This document shows positions 8,540 through 18,036 of a DNA stretch of 64,000 nt, piece by piece. The DNA lies in contig CAWKGV010000006.1 of assembly GCA_963849305.1 (NCBI GenBank), forward strand, positions 310,001 through 374,000, written 5' to 3'. Each line of letters starts with the position of its first letter. Position 1 is the first letter of the stretch. A model generated the notes under the pieces. That model worked only from the letters and a program-made list of their open reading frames with translations, was not told the DNA's origin and did not search any database. The position numbers were made by a program, and so were the translations under genes. The DNA is from CAWKGV01 sp963849305 (GTDB taxonomy: Bacteria; Pseudomonadota; Alphaproteobacteria; Acetobacterales; Acetobacteraceae).

Positions 8540-10126
8540 CTACGGCGGCGGCGTGACAGCCGATCCGCGGCCGGCGGGCAAGGCTCGGCGGCGGATAAAC
8601 ATGCGCCGGGCCTCGCGCATGTCGAAGGCGCCGAACGCCTGGCCGGCAGCGCCGTAGGCGAGCAGCCCCACGGCCACCAGCCCCGCCAGCCCAGCCAGCT
8701 TGGTCGTGCCGCGCAGCAGCACCCCCTCGGCGAACAGAGTGTGCTGGGTGGCAGCCAGCGCCACCGCCATCGCCGCCGCCGCCGCCGCCATCCGTGGCAC
8801 ACGGGCGAGGAACGGCGCGTCGAGCCGAAGCTGGCCGCGCCGCGCCAGCACCGCGGCCAGACCAACTGCGTTGAACGCCGCCGCGACCGAGGTGGCGAGC
8901 GCCGGACCCATCTGCCGCAGCGGTCCCATGAAGGCCAGGTTCAGCGCCAGATTGAGCGCCACGGCGGCCAGCCCGATCTTCACCGGGGTCGCGGTGTCGC
9001 CGCGCGCGAAAAAGCCGGGAGCCAGCACCTTCACCAGCACGAACGCCGGCAGCCCGACCGCATAGGCCGCCAGCGCCTGCGCCGACAGCCGGGTGCTCTC
9101 GGGGCCGAACGCGCCGTGGTCGAACAGCACGAACATGATCGGCCAGGCCGACACGATCAGGGCGAGCGCCGCCGGCAGGGTCAGGACCAGCGCATATTCC
9201 ATCGCCCGGTTCAGGGTTCCGAGCGCGGCGGCGCCCTCGCCCGCGCGCACCTGGCGCGACAGCAGCGGCAGCACCGCCGTGCCTACCGCCGTGCCGATCA
9301 CCCCCAGCGGCAATTGCTGCACCCGATCGGCATAGTAGAGCACCGAGACGGTGCCCGCCGGCAGCAGGCTGGCGATGATCACATCAACCGCCAAGTTGAG
9401 CTGCGTCACTCCCGCGCCGACCAGCCCCGGCCCCATCCGGCGCAGTAGCACCCGCATCTGGGGCGTGAGCCGCGGCCAGGGCAGCTTGAGCGCCATACCG
9501 GCCCGGCGCACCGCCCACAGCAGCAAGGCGAGCTGGACCACGCCCGAGGCCGTCACGCCCCAGGAGAGCGCGTGCCCAACCGTCGTCACATAGGGCGGGA
9601 GTCCGAGCATGAACCCGATCGAGACCAGGTTGAACAACAGGTAGGAGGCCGAGGCGGCGGTGAACCGGTCGAGCCCGTTCAGCACGCCGGAAATTAGTGC
9701 CGCCAGGCAGATCAGCACTAAATAGGGGAAAGTGATGCGCGAGAGCGTGACCGCGAGCGCGAACTTGGCCGGGATCGCCCCGAACCCCGGCGCCAGCGCC
9801 ATCATCATCTGAGGCATGAACAGCTCGCCCAGGACGGTCAGCAGACCAAGCCAGAACGCCAGGACCGCGAACGCCTCCTCGGCGAACTGCCGCGCGGCGG
9901 CCGGCCCCTCGGCCGCAAGTAGGCCCGAGAAGGCGGGCACGAAGGCGGCGTTGAACGCGCCCTCGCCGAACAATCGGCGGAATAGGTTGGGCAGCTTGAG
10001 GGCGACGAAGAAGGCATCCGCCACCGGGCCGGCACCGAGCAGGGCCGCGATCAGCATGTCGCGCGCGAAGCCCAGTACCCGGCTCGCCATGGTCCAGCCG
10101 CCGACCGTTAGGATGCCCCGGATCAT
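8540..10126 (-). CDS. murJ: lipid II flippase MurJ
   Basis: Moves lipid II across the inner membrane for peptidoglycan synthesis. The protein has 528 residues and many hydrophobic segments. The N-terminus, with SRVLGFARDMLIAALLGAG, ADAFFVALKLPN and FRRLFGEGAFNAAFVP, is the MviN/MurJ signature with its conserved charged residues. It follows gpsA by 37 bases on the same strand and probably shares its transcript. Confidence 0.96.
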   Translation of the reverse strand: MIRGILTVGGWTMASRVLGFARDMLIAALLGAGPVADAFFVALKLPNLFRRLFGEGAFNAAFVPAFSGLLAAEGPAAARQFAEEAFAVLAFWLGLLTVLGELFMPQMMMALAPGFGAIPAKFALAVTLSRITFPYLVLICLAALISGVLNGLDRFTAASASYLLFNLVSIGFMLGLPPYVTTVGHALSWGVTASGVVQLALLLWAVRRAGMALKLPWPRLTPQMRVLLRRMGPGLVGAGVTQLNLAVDVIIASLLPAGTVSVLYYADRVQQLPLGVIGTAVGTAVLPLLSRQVRAGEGAAALGTLNRAMEYALVLTLPAALALIVSAWPIMFVLFDHGAFGPESTRLSAQALAAYAVGLPAFVLVKVLAPGFFARGDTATPVKIGLAAVALNLALNLAFMGPLRQMGPALATSVAAAFNAVGLAAVLARRGQLRLDAPFLARVPRMAAAAAAMAVALAATQHTLFAEGVLLRGTTKLAGLAGLVAVGLLAYGAAGQAFGAFDMREARRMFIRRRALPAGRGSAVTPPP

Positions 10127-10163
10127 CGCGCCTCGTGTAGCCGAGAACCAGAGTCGCGTCCCG

Positions 10164-11127
10164 CTATTCGTCGCGTAACGGTCGCGCGAGCAGAGCGGTC
10201 ATCGCCTGGGCGAGCGTGACCCGCCCGGCGAGCAGCTCGGTAACCGCACGGCAGACTGGCAGATCGACGCCGGCGCAGCGGGCGAGCAGCGCGGGGGCGG
10301 TCGCCACCCCCTCGGTCACCGCGCTGCGTGCGGCGAGCAGATCGGCCAAGGTCTCGCCCTGGCCGAGCGCGAAACCGAGGCTGAAGTTGCGGCTGGCCGG
10401 CCCAGTGCAGGTGAGCAGCAGGTCGCCGAACTCCAGACAAGCCCATCACGGTTTCCGCGCGCCCTCCGAGGGCGGCGGCGGCACGGCCAAGCTCGGCCAG
10501 CCCGCGCGTGATCAGCCCGGCGCGAGCGTTCTCGCCCAGCCCGGCGCCGATCACCGCGCCGGCCGCGATGGCGATCACGTTCTTGGCCGCCCCGCCGACC
10601 TGGGCGCCGATCGGGTCGGCGTTGCCGTACACGCGGAACGTGGCGGTCGCGAGCAGGCCGGCCAGGTGGGTTCGCAGCCCGGCGTTCTCCGTGGCCACCA
10701 CGGTTGCGGCCGGCTGACCGGCGGCAACCTCATGGGCGAAGTTGGGGCCGGTGAGCACCGCCGCCGGGCGGCCGGGATGCAGCTCGGCGACGATTTCCAG
10801 CGGGAGGCGCAAGGTGCCCTGCTCCACACCCTTGGCGCAGGGAACGAGCGGGGCGCCCCCGGCGGGCAGTATGGCGAGCACCGCGCGTAAATGCTGCATC
10901 GGTATCGCCAGCAGCACCGCCTCTCCGGTCGTGGGCAGCACAGCGGCGACGCGCACCGCCTCGGGCAAGCGGGCGCCGGGCAGGCGCGGGTTCTCCCGCG
11001 TCACCGCGAGCGCGGCCGCGCGGGCCGGATCGCGCGCCCAGAGCGTCACCTCATGGCCGGCGCGAGCCGCCTGGATCGCCAGCGCCGTGCCCCAGGCGCC
11101 TGCGCCGACGACCGCGATGCTACTCAT
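10164..11127 (-). pseudogene. gpsA: glycerol-3-phosphate dehydrogenase [NAD(P)+], frameshifted
   Basis: Makes sn-glycerol 3-phosphate for phospholipids. The first frame carries the nucleotide fold (VVGAGAWGTALA), VPCAKGVEQGT, LTGPNFAHEVA and the catalytic Lys in GGAAKNVIAIAAG. After ETVMGLSG one extra base near 10431 shifts the frame. The true C-terminus (FGDLLLTCTGPASRNFSLG through LLAARSAVTEG to LARPLRDE) continues in the next frame to 10164. Uncorrected, translation runs on to 10123. Correction gives 320 residues, the normal length. gpsA is usually essential or strongly needed, so a sequencing error is more likely than true loss. It overlaps rlmJ by eight bases. Confidence 0.92.
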
Positions 11128-12008
11128 CGGCGAGGCGGATCAGCGTCGTGCCCTCGCCTGACTTGCGATGGCCGAGCCGGGTGAGCAGCGCGGTCAGGAT
11201 CGGCCCCGCTGCCTCCTCGAACCGCCAGGGCGGGTTGACGACCAGAAGGCCGCACCCGTTCAGCCGGGCCGGATCGAGCGGCTCGCGCAGCCACAGTTCG
11301 GCGGCGACGATGTCGCGTACCCCGCTCGCCTGCATCGCCGCGAAGAACGCGCGGATTGGGGCGCGGTGCTTGATCGGATACCAGGCGGCGAACACGCCGG
11401 CGCGGAACCGCGCGTGCCCGGCACGGAGCCCGGCGGCGAGCCGGGCGAACTCCTCCGGCGCCTCGTAGGGCGGATCGATGAACACGAGGCCCCGCCGTTC
11501 CGTTGGCGGCAGCAGCGCGCCCAACGCCTCCCAGCCGTCGCGGTGATGCACGGCGACCAGCGGATCGCGCCCGAACCGGCGCCGCAGCGCCGCGTGTTCC
11601 TCGGGGTGCAGCTCGCAGCACGCCAGCCGGTCGACGGGCCGAAGCAGCGCGCGGATCAGCGCCGGAGAGCCGGGGTAGAGCCCGAGGCGGCGAACAAGGC
11701 CGATATACTCCGCCAGTTCTTCAGGCGGCCCATCGAGCAGCCGCCCGACCCCCTCCCGCCACTCGCCGGTACGCTCAGGCGGCCGAACATCGCACCCTTT
11801 CCACCCGCGCTTGCGGGAGAGGGAGTTCTGGCTCAGCCGGCTCGCTCATTTCCGATGAGCCGAGATCATACAACCCCGCCCCGGCATGGGTGTCCAGCGC
11901 GAACACCGGCGCCGGCTTGCGCTGGAGTGCGCGGACCAGCCAGACCAGCAACGCGTGCTTGACGCAATCGGCGAAATTCCCGGCGTGAAAGGCGTGGCGG
12001 TAGTTCAT
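11120..12008 (-). pseudogene. rlmJ: 23S rRNA (adenine(2030)-N6)-methyltransferase, interrupted
   Basis: RlmJ methylates A2030 of 23S rRNA. The N-terminus MNYRHAFHAGNFADCVKHA and DTHAGAGLYDLGSSE are intact. The catalytic IDPPYE and the C-terminal LLVVNPPW are also present but in another frame. Between GSSE and ERTGEWREGVG lie 73 extra bases (11777-11849) with a GC-rich hairpin. The E. coli protein has almost nothing at this point. Removing 70 or 73 bases restores 271-272 residues. The ATG at 12008 overlaps the stop of the TOPRIM-like gene. The gene is probably inactivated, unless the insert is somehow bypassed. Confidence 0.85.
11777..11849. repeat. palindromic GC-rich element inserted in rlmJ
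   Basis: About 73 bases absent from the rlmJ family. The core on the plus strand is CACCCTTTCCACCCGCG, then CTTGCGGGAGAGGGAG, an imperfect hairpin. TGAGCG occurs at both borders on the minus strand, a possible duplicated target. Related CCCTCTCCC/GGGAGAGGG hairpins lie at 25105-25160 and 51711-51742. Confidence 0.6.
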
Positions 12009-12622
12009 GCACGAGCTGCGTCGAGTAGCGCCTCCCGCAGCACCTGGAAACTGCGCGAAATGTTCCGTGCCGGGTCCATGTGGGGGGCGATGCTCTGTGC
12101 CAGCTCGACCTTCGGGAGGTGGTTTGTGTAATACCCAGACTCGCCCATAATCCGCTGCAAAGCTTCCCTCGTTCCCCCCGCAATGGCATCCGGATCGCGA
12201 TATCCGGCGCGGCCGGGTACATTGTCTGGAACCCGTGGAAATGCGGCCTTTACCGCGCTCCAGTCGCCGAAGTACCAGGCTTCTAACTCCTCGACTGCAA
12301 TCCGGTTCAGGACCGCGAAGCGTTCCGTTGCCCCACCGGATCGGGTTGTGAGCCCAGCGGCCACTGCTTCCTGTTCCAGCTTCGACTTTAGGGCACGGCA
12401 ATCGCTGCGATCACGGTCGATGATTACTAGAATGAGCCAATCCGGTTGCAGCATCCGCCTGTACGTTCGCAATCTTTGCGGCAATTTTCGCAGCAACGCC
12501 GGCTTGCCTTGGAACGTAGCGAAATTACAGTGAACTGACCCGATGATCTTCGGCAAGAGAATACGCAGTGCAGCCTCCATCGAGGGCTCCTCGACCAGCG
12601 CTTCCAGATGCGCGAGAGGCAT
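12005..12622 (-). CDS. DUF4276 (TOPRIM-like) protein, partner of the AAA ATPase
   Basis: A 205-residue DUF4276 protein. The acidic residues of a TOPRIM-type fold are visible: Glu in LVEEPSMEAAL near the N-terminus and DxD in LVIIDRDRSDC. Conserved VEELEAWYFGD follows. Its ATG overlaps the stop of the ATPase gene (TAATG), and its own stop overlaps the rlmJ start. ATPase plus TOPRIM-like nuclease pairs occur in abortive-infection systems such as OLD, PARIS and AbiL. A defence role is inferred from this pairing, not demonstrated. Confidence 0.82.
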   Translation of the reverse strand: MPLAHLEALVEEPSMEAALRILLPKIIGSVHCNFATFQGKPALLRKLPQRLRTYRRMLQPDWLILVIIDRDRSDCRALKSKLEQEAVAAGLTTRSGGATERFAVLNRIAVEELEAWYFGDWSAVKAAFPRVPDNVPGRAGYRDPDAIAGGTREALQRIMGESGYYTNHLPKVELAQSIAPHMDPARNISRSFQVLREALLDAARA

Positions 12623-13847
12623 TAGCCACCCGGGGGAGGTGTCGGTTCGCCTGCGCTACTCAAGGGGTCGCCGACACCCAACTGGCCCTCGGTCCAGAGA
12701 TCACCCAACAGGGCGCCATCTTCCATGAATTCCCGCACCCGCTCGATGTCAGCCGTTCGGATGGCTTGCGTAAAGCCGTTCTCGTCCCGATAGAGAACGC
12801 GCACCTCATCGGGCTGCATTGCGCTCAAGAAAAATGGCGAATGAGTCGTCACCAACAGTTGGGCGCGTTCGCTCGCTTTACGGCATTCCTCGCCTAATGG
12901 ATGAAGAAGTCGCGGATACAGGAAGTTTTCGGGTTCCTCGATCCCAATAAATCGAGGAGGTCAGGGTCGTAGAGAACGACCAGGTAAGCCAGCATCTTCA
13001 AGGTACCATCCGACGCAAATCGCGACAGAATGGGATCTCTGAATGGCGCATCCCTTATACGTAGCAACAGTCTCCCATCGGACATCTCTTCTGCCAGCAC
13101 CCGTTCAAGCCTTGGCACACGCTGACCCATAACATGGAAGATGTGCTCCAGGTGTCGAGGATGGCGCTCGCTGAGGTACTGGATCACATTAGCCAAATTG
13201 TCGCCGGTCTTGCTCAGCCGTTCCTGCGGTCCTGCCTCAGGCTGCCCACGCGTGTCGGGGATGGATAGGTATGAGACATACCAATCCGTAATAAAATCCC
13301 TGAGCGCCGAGACACGCGGGTGATCGGCGAGCTGTCCCAAGGTGTTCACGGCAATTAGATCGGGCGAGCGAAGCGGCACCTCCACTCGTTCGGCGCTTTC
13401 ATCCGGGGCGTCACCGCTAATCACTCGCCCTTGGCCGTTCCTGTATTCGAGAAAGCGAAATGGCTGACCACGTTGTCCTCTCTTCCACCGCAGCCACTCC
13501 TCCGTTACGACCGGGCTCCCGTTTCGCTCGTCAATCGCTAGATGATAGGTGATCAAAGGCGTCCGCGGGCGCTCGCGGTATTTAAGCTCGATGACTAGCG
13601 GCTGCTCCTCGCCGTGGGTCTTCAGCTCGCGCGCGCGTCCGCGACGATCCCAGGCGAACCGAAGGCCAAACTTGAAGCATTCCGAAAGAAAATTGAAGAC
13701 ATCAAAGATTGTCGATTTGCCGCTTCCATTGGGGCCGATCAGCACTGTCAGGGGCGTTAAGTTGCGCAACTCGACTGACCGCAACGCACGATAGTTCTCT
13801 ATTCGAACGGACTCGATCCGGGCCGGTGGGTGACCTTCAGAATTCAT
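12622..13847 (-). pseudogene. AAA15/AAA21-type ATPase, frameshifted
   Basis: An OLD/SMC-like ATPase that would act with the TOPRIM-like protein downstream. Walker A is LIGPNGSGKST after IENYRALRSVELRNLTPLTV. ASDGTLKMLAYLVVL is the signature region, IEEPENFLYPRLL the Walker B and VTTHSPFFLSAM the switch His. One base is missing near 12943: the frame with Walker A stops at 12894, while IEEPEN and the rest continue in another frame to 12622. Correction gives 408 residues. The start chosen is ATG at 13847 (MNSEGHPPARIES), because the longer frame extends into tsaD. Confidence 0.85.
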
Positions 13848-13893
13848 TTGCCGAGAATGCTGATGCGGTTCGCTTACCGCAAGGGAGCGCGCG

Positions 13894-14949
13894 TCAGCCG
13901 GCCCGCATGTCCGGCGCCTCCAGCGGCCAGCGCGGTCGGGGCTCGAAGCCGAGCCCATCGGCCCAGCCCAGCCGCAGCCGCTCGATCCCCGCCCACGCCA
14001 CCATCACCGCGTTGTCGGTGCAGAGGCGGACCGGCGGGGCGACCAGCGTGAATCCCCGCGCCGCCGCCGCGCGTTCCAGACCCTCGCGCACCGCCGCGTT
14101 CGCGGCTACCCCACCCGCCACCACCAACAGCCGCCCCTCCGCGCGGCCCTCGGCGAACATCGCCATCGCGTTGCCCGCCCGGTCCGCCAGCACCTCCACC
14201 ACCGCCCGCTGGAAGCTCGCGGCCAGGTCGGCGGCCAGGGTACGCGGCAAGGCGCCCTCGCCCTGGCGGGCCACCGCCTGCGCCACCGCCGTCTTCAGTC
14301 CCGAGAAGCTGAAATCGCAGCCGGCCCGGCCCAGCATGGGGCGCGGGAAGGCGTAGCGGGCCGGATCGCCCTCCGCCGCCAGCCGTTCCAGTGCCGGCCC
14401 GCCCGGCCAAGGAAGGCCGAGCAGCTTGGCCACCTTGTCGAATGCCTCGCCCGCCGCGTCGTCCACCGTGCCGCCGAGCCGGACATGCCGCCCGACGCCC
14501 TCGACCGCAACGCATTGGCAGTGCCCGCCCGAAACCAACAGCAGCAGGTACGGGAACGCAGCGCCCCCCGCCACCAAGCCCGGCAGGCGCGCGGTCAGCG
14601 CGTGGGCCTCCAAGTGGTTAATTGCGACATAAGGCACGCCGGCGGCCAGCGCGATCCCCTTGGCCAGCCCGCTGCCCACGATCAGTCCGCCGATCAGCCC
14701 CGGCCCGGCGCTCGCCGCGACCCCCCCCAGCTCACCGAATCCGAGCCCTGCCCGCCGCATGACCGACGCCACCAGGTCCGGCAGTAAGGCGAGATGCGCG
14801 CGGGCGGCGATCTCCGGTACCACGCCGCCGAACGGCGCGTGCTGGCGCTCCTGGCTCGCCACGCTCTCGGCCAGCACCCGCCCGTCAGCGGCGAGCACCG
14901 CCGCGGCGGTCTCGTCACATGAACTTTCGATCCCCAGAACGGGGTTCAT
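13894..14949 (-). CDS. tsaD: tRNA N6-adenosine threonylcarbamoyltransferase TsaD
   Basis: Transfers threonylcarbamoyl to A37 of ANN-decoding tRNAs together with TsaB, TsaE and TsaC. The protein has 351 residues. The start MNPVLGIESSCDETAAAV is diagnostic. Metal-binding HLALLPD and INHLEAH, the nucleotide-binding loop LLVSGGHCQ and LVVAGGVAAN are all present. The longer open frame upstream is antisense to hemC and is not used. It is divergent from hemC, with 51 bases between. tsaB is encoded far away at 44.9 kb. Confidence 0.97.
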   Translation of the reverse strand: MNPVLGIESSCDETAAAVLAADGRVLAESVASQERQHAPFGGVVPEIAARAHLALLPDLVASVMRRAGLGFGELGGVAASAGPGLIGGLIVGSGLAKGIALAAGVPYVAINHLEAHALTARLPGLVAGGAAFPYLLLLVSGGHCQCVAVEGVGRHVRLGGTVDDAAGEAFDKVAKLLGLPWPGGPALERLAAEGDPARYAFPRPMLGRAGCDFSFSGLKTAVAQAVARQGEGALPRTLAADLAASFQRAVVEVLADRAGNAMAMFAEGRAEGRLLVVAGGVAANAAVREGLERAAAARGFTLVAPPVRLCTDNAVMVAWAGIERLRLGWADGLGFEPRPRWPLEAPDMRAG

Positions 14950-15000
14950 CGGTGAACTCCGTCTCTTTCCTCGCGCGCGTCGCGGTAATAGGACAGGCGC

Positions 15001-16023
15001 ATGAACGCCGCCACGCCGCCCACCCGCACGGCTGCAAGCCCGGCGGCCGAACACCCTCGCGTCAAGCCGCACGCCCGCGCCTTGCCGCTCAGGGTCGGTA
15101 CCCGCGGCTCGCCGCTCGCGCTGGTGCAGACCCGCGTGTTCCTCGGCCTGCTCACCCGGTTCTGTCCGGTGCTGCGCAGCCTGGATGTCTTCGAGGAGCA
15201 CCCGATCCGCACCACGGGCGATGCCGTGCAGGATCGCCGCCTGGCGGAGATCGGTGGCAAGGGCCTGTTCGCAAAGGAAATCCACGAGGCATTGGCCGAG
15301 CGCCGCATCGACTTCGCCGTGCATAGCCTGAAAGACCTGGAGACCGAGCTGCCGACCGGCATCGTGCTGGCCTGCACGCTCAAGCGCGAGGACGCGCGCG
15401 ACGCGCTGATCCTCGGTCCCGTCTGCGGGCACGCCGACCCGGCCGATCCGTTCTCCTGCCTGCCGCTCGGCGCGGTGATTGGCACCTCCTCGGTGCGCCG
15501 CCAGGCGCAACTCCTGCACGCCCGCCCGGACCTTGTGGTGACGACGTTGCGCGGCAACGTGCAGACACGGCTCGACAAGCTGGAGGCGGGTACGTGCGCC
15601 GCCTCGTTGCTGGCGCTCGCTGGCCTGCGTCGGCTCGGCCTGGAGCGCCGCGCAACCTTGGTGCTCGATCCGGATGCGATGGTGCCGGCGGCCGGCCAGG
15701 GAATCATCGGCGTGACAGTACGCGGCGACGACGTCGAGTTGCGCGAGCTGTTGGCCGGCATCGAGGATCCCGAGGCGAAGGCCGTCGCTACCGCCGAGCG
15801 CGCGCTCCTCGCAGAGCTGGATGGCTCCTGCCGCACCCCGATCGGTGGACACGCGCGGCTTATGCCCGGCGGCGAACTGCACCTCACCGGTCTCGTGGCT
15901 CGCGTGGACGGCTCATTCCTGCTCAAGCGGAGCCTGCACGGCGTGGTGGCGGATGCGGGGCGGCTCGGCACCGAACTGGGTGCCAGCCTGCGCGCCGACT
16001 GCCCAAGGGACATCTTTGCGTGA
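15001..16023 (+). CDS. hemC: hydroxymethylbilane synthase (porphobilinogen deaminase)
   Basis: Polymerises four porphobilinogens in heme synthesis. The protein has 340 residues. Family motifs are VGTRGSPLALVQT, DFAVHSLKDLE, GTSSVRRQAQLL, LRGNVQTRLDKL and AAGQGIIGV. The dipyrromethane cofactor Cys lies in LDGSCRTPIGGH. About 28 residues precede the core, so the start may be slightly downstream. It is the first gene of a hemC-hemD-mic60-hemY run. Confidence 0.96.
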   Translation: MNAATPPTRTAASPAAEHPRVKPHARALPLRVGTRGSPLALVQTRVFLGLLTRFCPVLRSLDVFEEHPIRTTGDAVQDRRLAEIGGKGLFAKEIHEALAERRIDFAVHSLKDLETELPTGIVLACTLKREDARDALILGPVCGHADPADPFSCLPLGAVIGTSSVRRQAQLLHARPDLVVTTLRGNVQTRLDKLEAGTCAASLLALAGLRRLGLERRATLVLDPDAMVPAAGQGIIGVTVRGDDVELRELLAGIEDPEAKAVATAERALLAELDGSCRTPIGGHARLMPGGELHLTGLVARVDGSFLLKRSLHGVVADAGRLGTELGASLRADCPRDIFA

Positions 16024-16039
16024 GCCGTGCTCCCGCGAG

Positions 16040-16741
16040 GTGAACCGACACGCGGTCCTGATCACGCGTCCCCAGCCCGGGGCGGACGAGACCGCCGCGC
16101 GGGTGACGGCGATGCGGCTGGTGCCCGTGCTCGCCCCACTCATGACCATCCAAACGCTCCCCGCTCGGCTGCCGGCCCGCATCGACGCCGTGGTGGTCAC
16201 CAGCCGCAACGCGCTCACCGCGCTGCCGCCGGCCCTGCGGCAGACGGCGCTGTTCGCGGTCGGCAACGCCACTGCGGCAGCGGCCCGCGATCTCGGGTTC
16301 GAGCGGGTGCGCAGCGCTGATGGAGACGCCGCGGCGCTGGCTGGACTGGTAAGCCGCGAGCTGCCGGAATTGCCCGGGCGCCGGCTGCTGCACGTCACCG
16401 GCAGGGCGCAGGGACACCGCCTGGATGCGGCGCTCCGTGAACTCGGGTGCGCGGTGCATCGTCGGGCCGTGTACGCGGCGGTCCCGGCGCGCGCCCTCGC
16501 CTTGCCGGCCCGCGAGGCGCTGTCGGCCGGGCAGGTGCGGGCCGCGCTGTTCTTCTCCGCCGAGACCGCGCACTGCTTCGTTCGCCTAGCCAAGCGCGCC
16601 CGGCTGGAACCGGCGCTGCGAGCGGTCGAAGCGTGCGCTATTGGACCTCTGGCGGGCGTGGCATTAGAGGCACTACGCTGGCGGCGCATCCGTATCGCCG
16701 ACCGGCCCACTCAAGATGAGATGCTGGCGCTGTTGCGATGA
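16040..16741 (+). CDS. hemD: uroporphyrinogen-III synthase
   Basis: Cyclises hydroxymethylbilane to uroporphyrinogen III. It has 233 residues from a GTG at 16040 (MNRHAVLITRPQPGADETA). No better start is seen after the hemC stop 17 bases upstream. VVVTSRNALTAL, GRRLLHVTGRAQG and AALFFSAETAHCFVRLA fit the divergent HemD family. The stop overlaps the next ATG (ATGA). Confidence 0.9.
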   Translation: MNRHAVLITRPQPGADETAARVTAMRLVPVLAPLMTIQTLPARLPARIDAVVVTSRNALTALPPALRQTALFAVGNATAAAARDLGFERVRSADGDAAALAGLVSRELPELPGRRLLHVTGRAQGHRLDAALRELGCAVHRRAVYAAVPARALALPAREALSAGQVRAALFFSAETAHCFVRLAKRARLEPALRAVEACAIGPLAGVALEALRWRRIRIADRPTQDEMLALLR

Positions 16742-18036
16742 ATGAACCCCCCGCCCCACCCCCGCCGGACGAGCCCGCCTCGCAGCCTGACCCGGACTTC
16801 GTACCGGCTGATGCGCACCCGATGGCGCCGCCGGCCGGCAAGTCGCTCCCCCCGCCTCCGCCCCCGCGTCCCGCTCGCCGGTATTTCTTGGTGCCGTGGG
16901 TGTTCGCGCTCGCCTTCGTGGCGCTCGCCGGGGCTGTGGCATTTCTCTGGCTGCACCCGCTAGGGCAGGGGCTTCAGCCCGGCGCGACGCCCCAAGAGAT
17001 CGCCGCGATGCAGCAACAGATCCAGTCGCTAGGCGGCCAAGTAAAGGCGCTGGAGCAACGCCCGGTCGGCCCGCCGCTCGGCGCGTTCGCGGCTTTGCAG
17101 GCGCAGGTTGCCGGGCTGGAGAACCGCAAGCCCTCCAACCCCAACCTGTCCTCGATCGAGGACCGGCTTGGTGCGCTGGAGAAGCAGGTAACGGCTTCCC
17201 AGCAGCAGATCGCCGCGCTGTCCCAGAAGCCGCCGGCCACTCCGAGCACGGGCTCCGATCTCGGTCCGATCGACGAACGGCTGGCGAGGCTCAACCAGCG
17301 AGTCGATGGCCTACAGCAGCAGATCCAGCAGATGCCGAAGGAGCCGGACCTGGGACATCTCACGTCCGAGGTCGCCGCGTTGCAACAGCAGCAGTCCCTC
17401 AATGCGGGCCTCAAGGATCAGCTCGGCAAGCTTGGCGATCAGGTCCAGCAGGTCGCGAAGAACCAGCAGGCTCAGTCCGACAAGCTCCAGGACGTTTCCA
17501 AGGGGCTGCAATCGGCCGAGGGCCGGCTGAACTCGTTGCAAACGACAGTAAAGCAGACCTCGGCCGATGTCGCCAAGGCGGTTCAAGCCTCGCAATTTCA
17601 GGCCGCGGCGGCAGCCCTCGCCGCCGGGCGGCCGATCGGCTCGCTTGCGGGCGCGCCGCCCGCCCTGGCGCGGTTCGCGACCGAGGCGCCGCCGACCGAA
17701 GCGGACCTGCGGCTCGCTTTCCCGCAGGCCGCGCAGGCGGCCCTGGCAGCGAGCGAACCCTCGGGCCCGAACCGGCCGTTCTTCGACCGGGTTTGGACCC
17801 GGGCGCAGGATCTGATCAGCGTGCGCCAAGGCGACCGCGTCCTGGTGGGCGACCCGGCGGCTGGCGTGATAGCGCGGGCGCGCGCCAGTCTCGATGCCGG
17901 CGACTTGGCCGGCGCGGTCAACACGCTCTCCGCATTGAACGGCCCGGCCGCAGAGGCCATGCAAGGCTGGCTCGACCAGGCACGCGCCCTCCTCGCTGCC
18001 CGAGCGGCGCTTGCTCCCAGCGCGGCGCACGACTGA
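16738..18036 (+). CDS. Mic60/mitofilin-like inner-membrane protein (COG4223)
   Basis: A 432-residue protein with a Pro-rich cytoplasmic N-terminus (residues 1-47), one membrane helix (about 49-71), a long Gln-rich coiled coil (about 85-290) and a C-terminal mitofilin-like domain (about 295-432). Alphaproteobacterial homologues of mitochondrial Mic60 are commonly encoded next to hem genes, and some shape inner-membrane curvature. It overlaps hemD by ATGA and the hemY-like gene by TGATG, so the three are translationally coupled. Confidence 0.85.
   Translation: MNEPPAPPPPDEPASQPDPDFVPADAHPMAPPAGKSLPPPPPPRPARRYFLVPWVFALAFVALAGAVAFLWLHPLGQGLQPGATPQEIAAMQQQIQSLGGQVKALEQRPVGPPLGAFAALQAQVAGLENRKPSNPNLSSIEDRLGALEKQVTASQQQIAALSQKPPATPSTGSDLGPIDERLARLNQRVDGLQQQIQQMPKEPDLGHLTSEVAALQQQQSLNAGLKDQLGKLGDQVQQVAKNQQAQSDKLQDVSKGLQSAEGRLNSLQTTVKQTSADVAKAVQASQFQAAAAALAAGRPIGSLAGAPPALARFATEAPPTEADLRLAFPQAAQAALAASEPSGPNRPFFDRVWTRAQDLISVRQGDRVLVGDPAAGVIARARASLDAGDLAGAVNTLSALNGPAAEAMQGWLDQARALLAARAALAPSAAHD

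Noticed and set aside
8291..9448. Plus-strand open frame of 385 codons
   Set aside because: It lies opposite murJ, which has clear family motifs; the reading is low-complexity Arg/Gln/His.
13848..13958. Upstream extension of the AAA ATPase to 13958
   Set aside because: It reads through the tsaD coding end in another frame and is not family-like; ATG at 13847 fits the domain start.
16896..18035. Extended start for the hemY-like gene (814-residue frame)
   Set aside because: The extension overlaps the Mic60-like gene in another frame; ATG at 18036 gives a normal two-helix start and an operon overlap.
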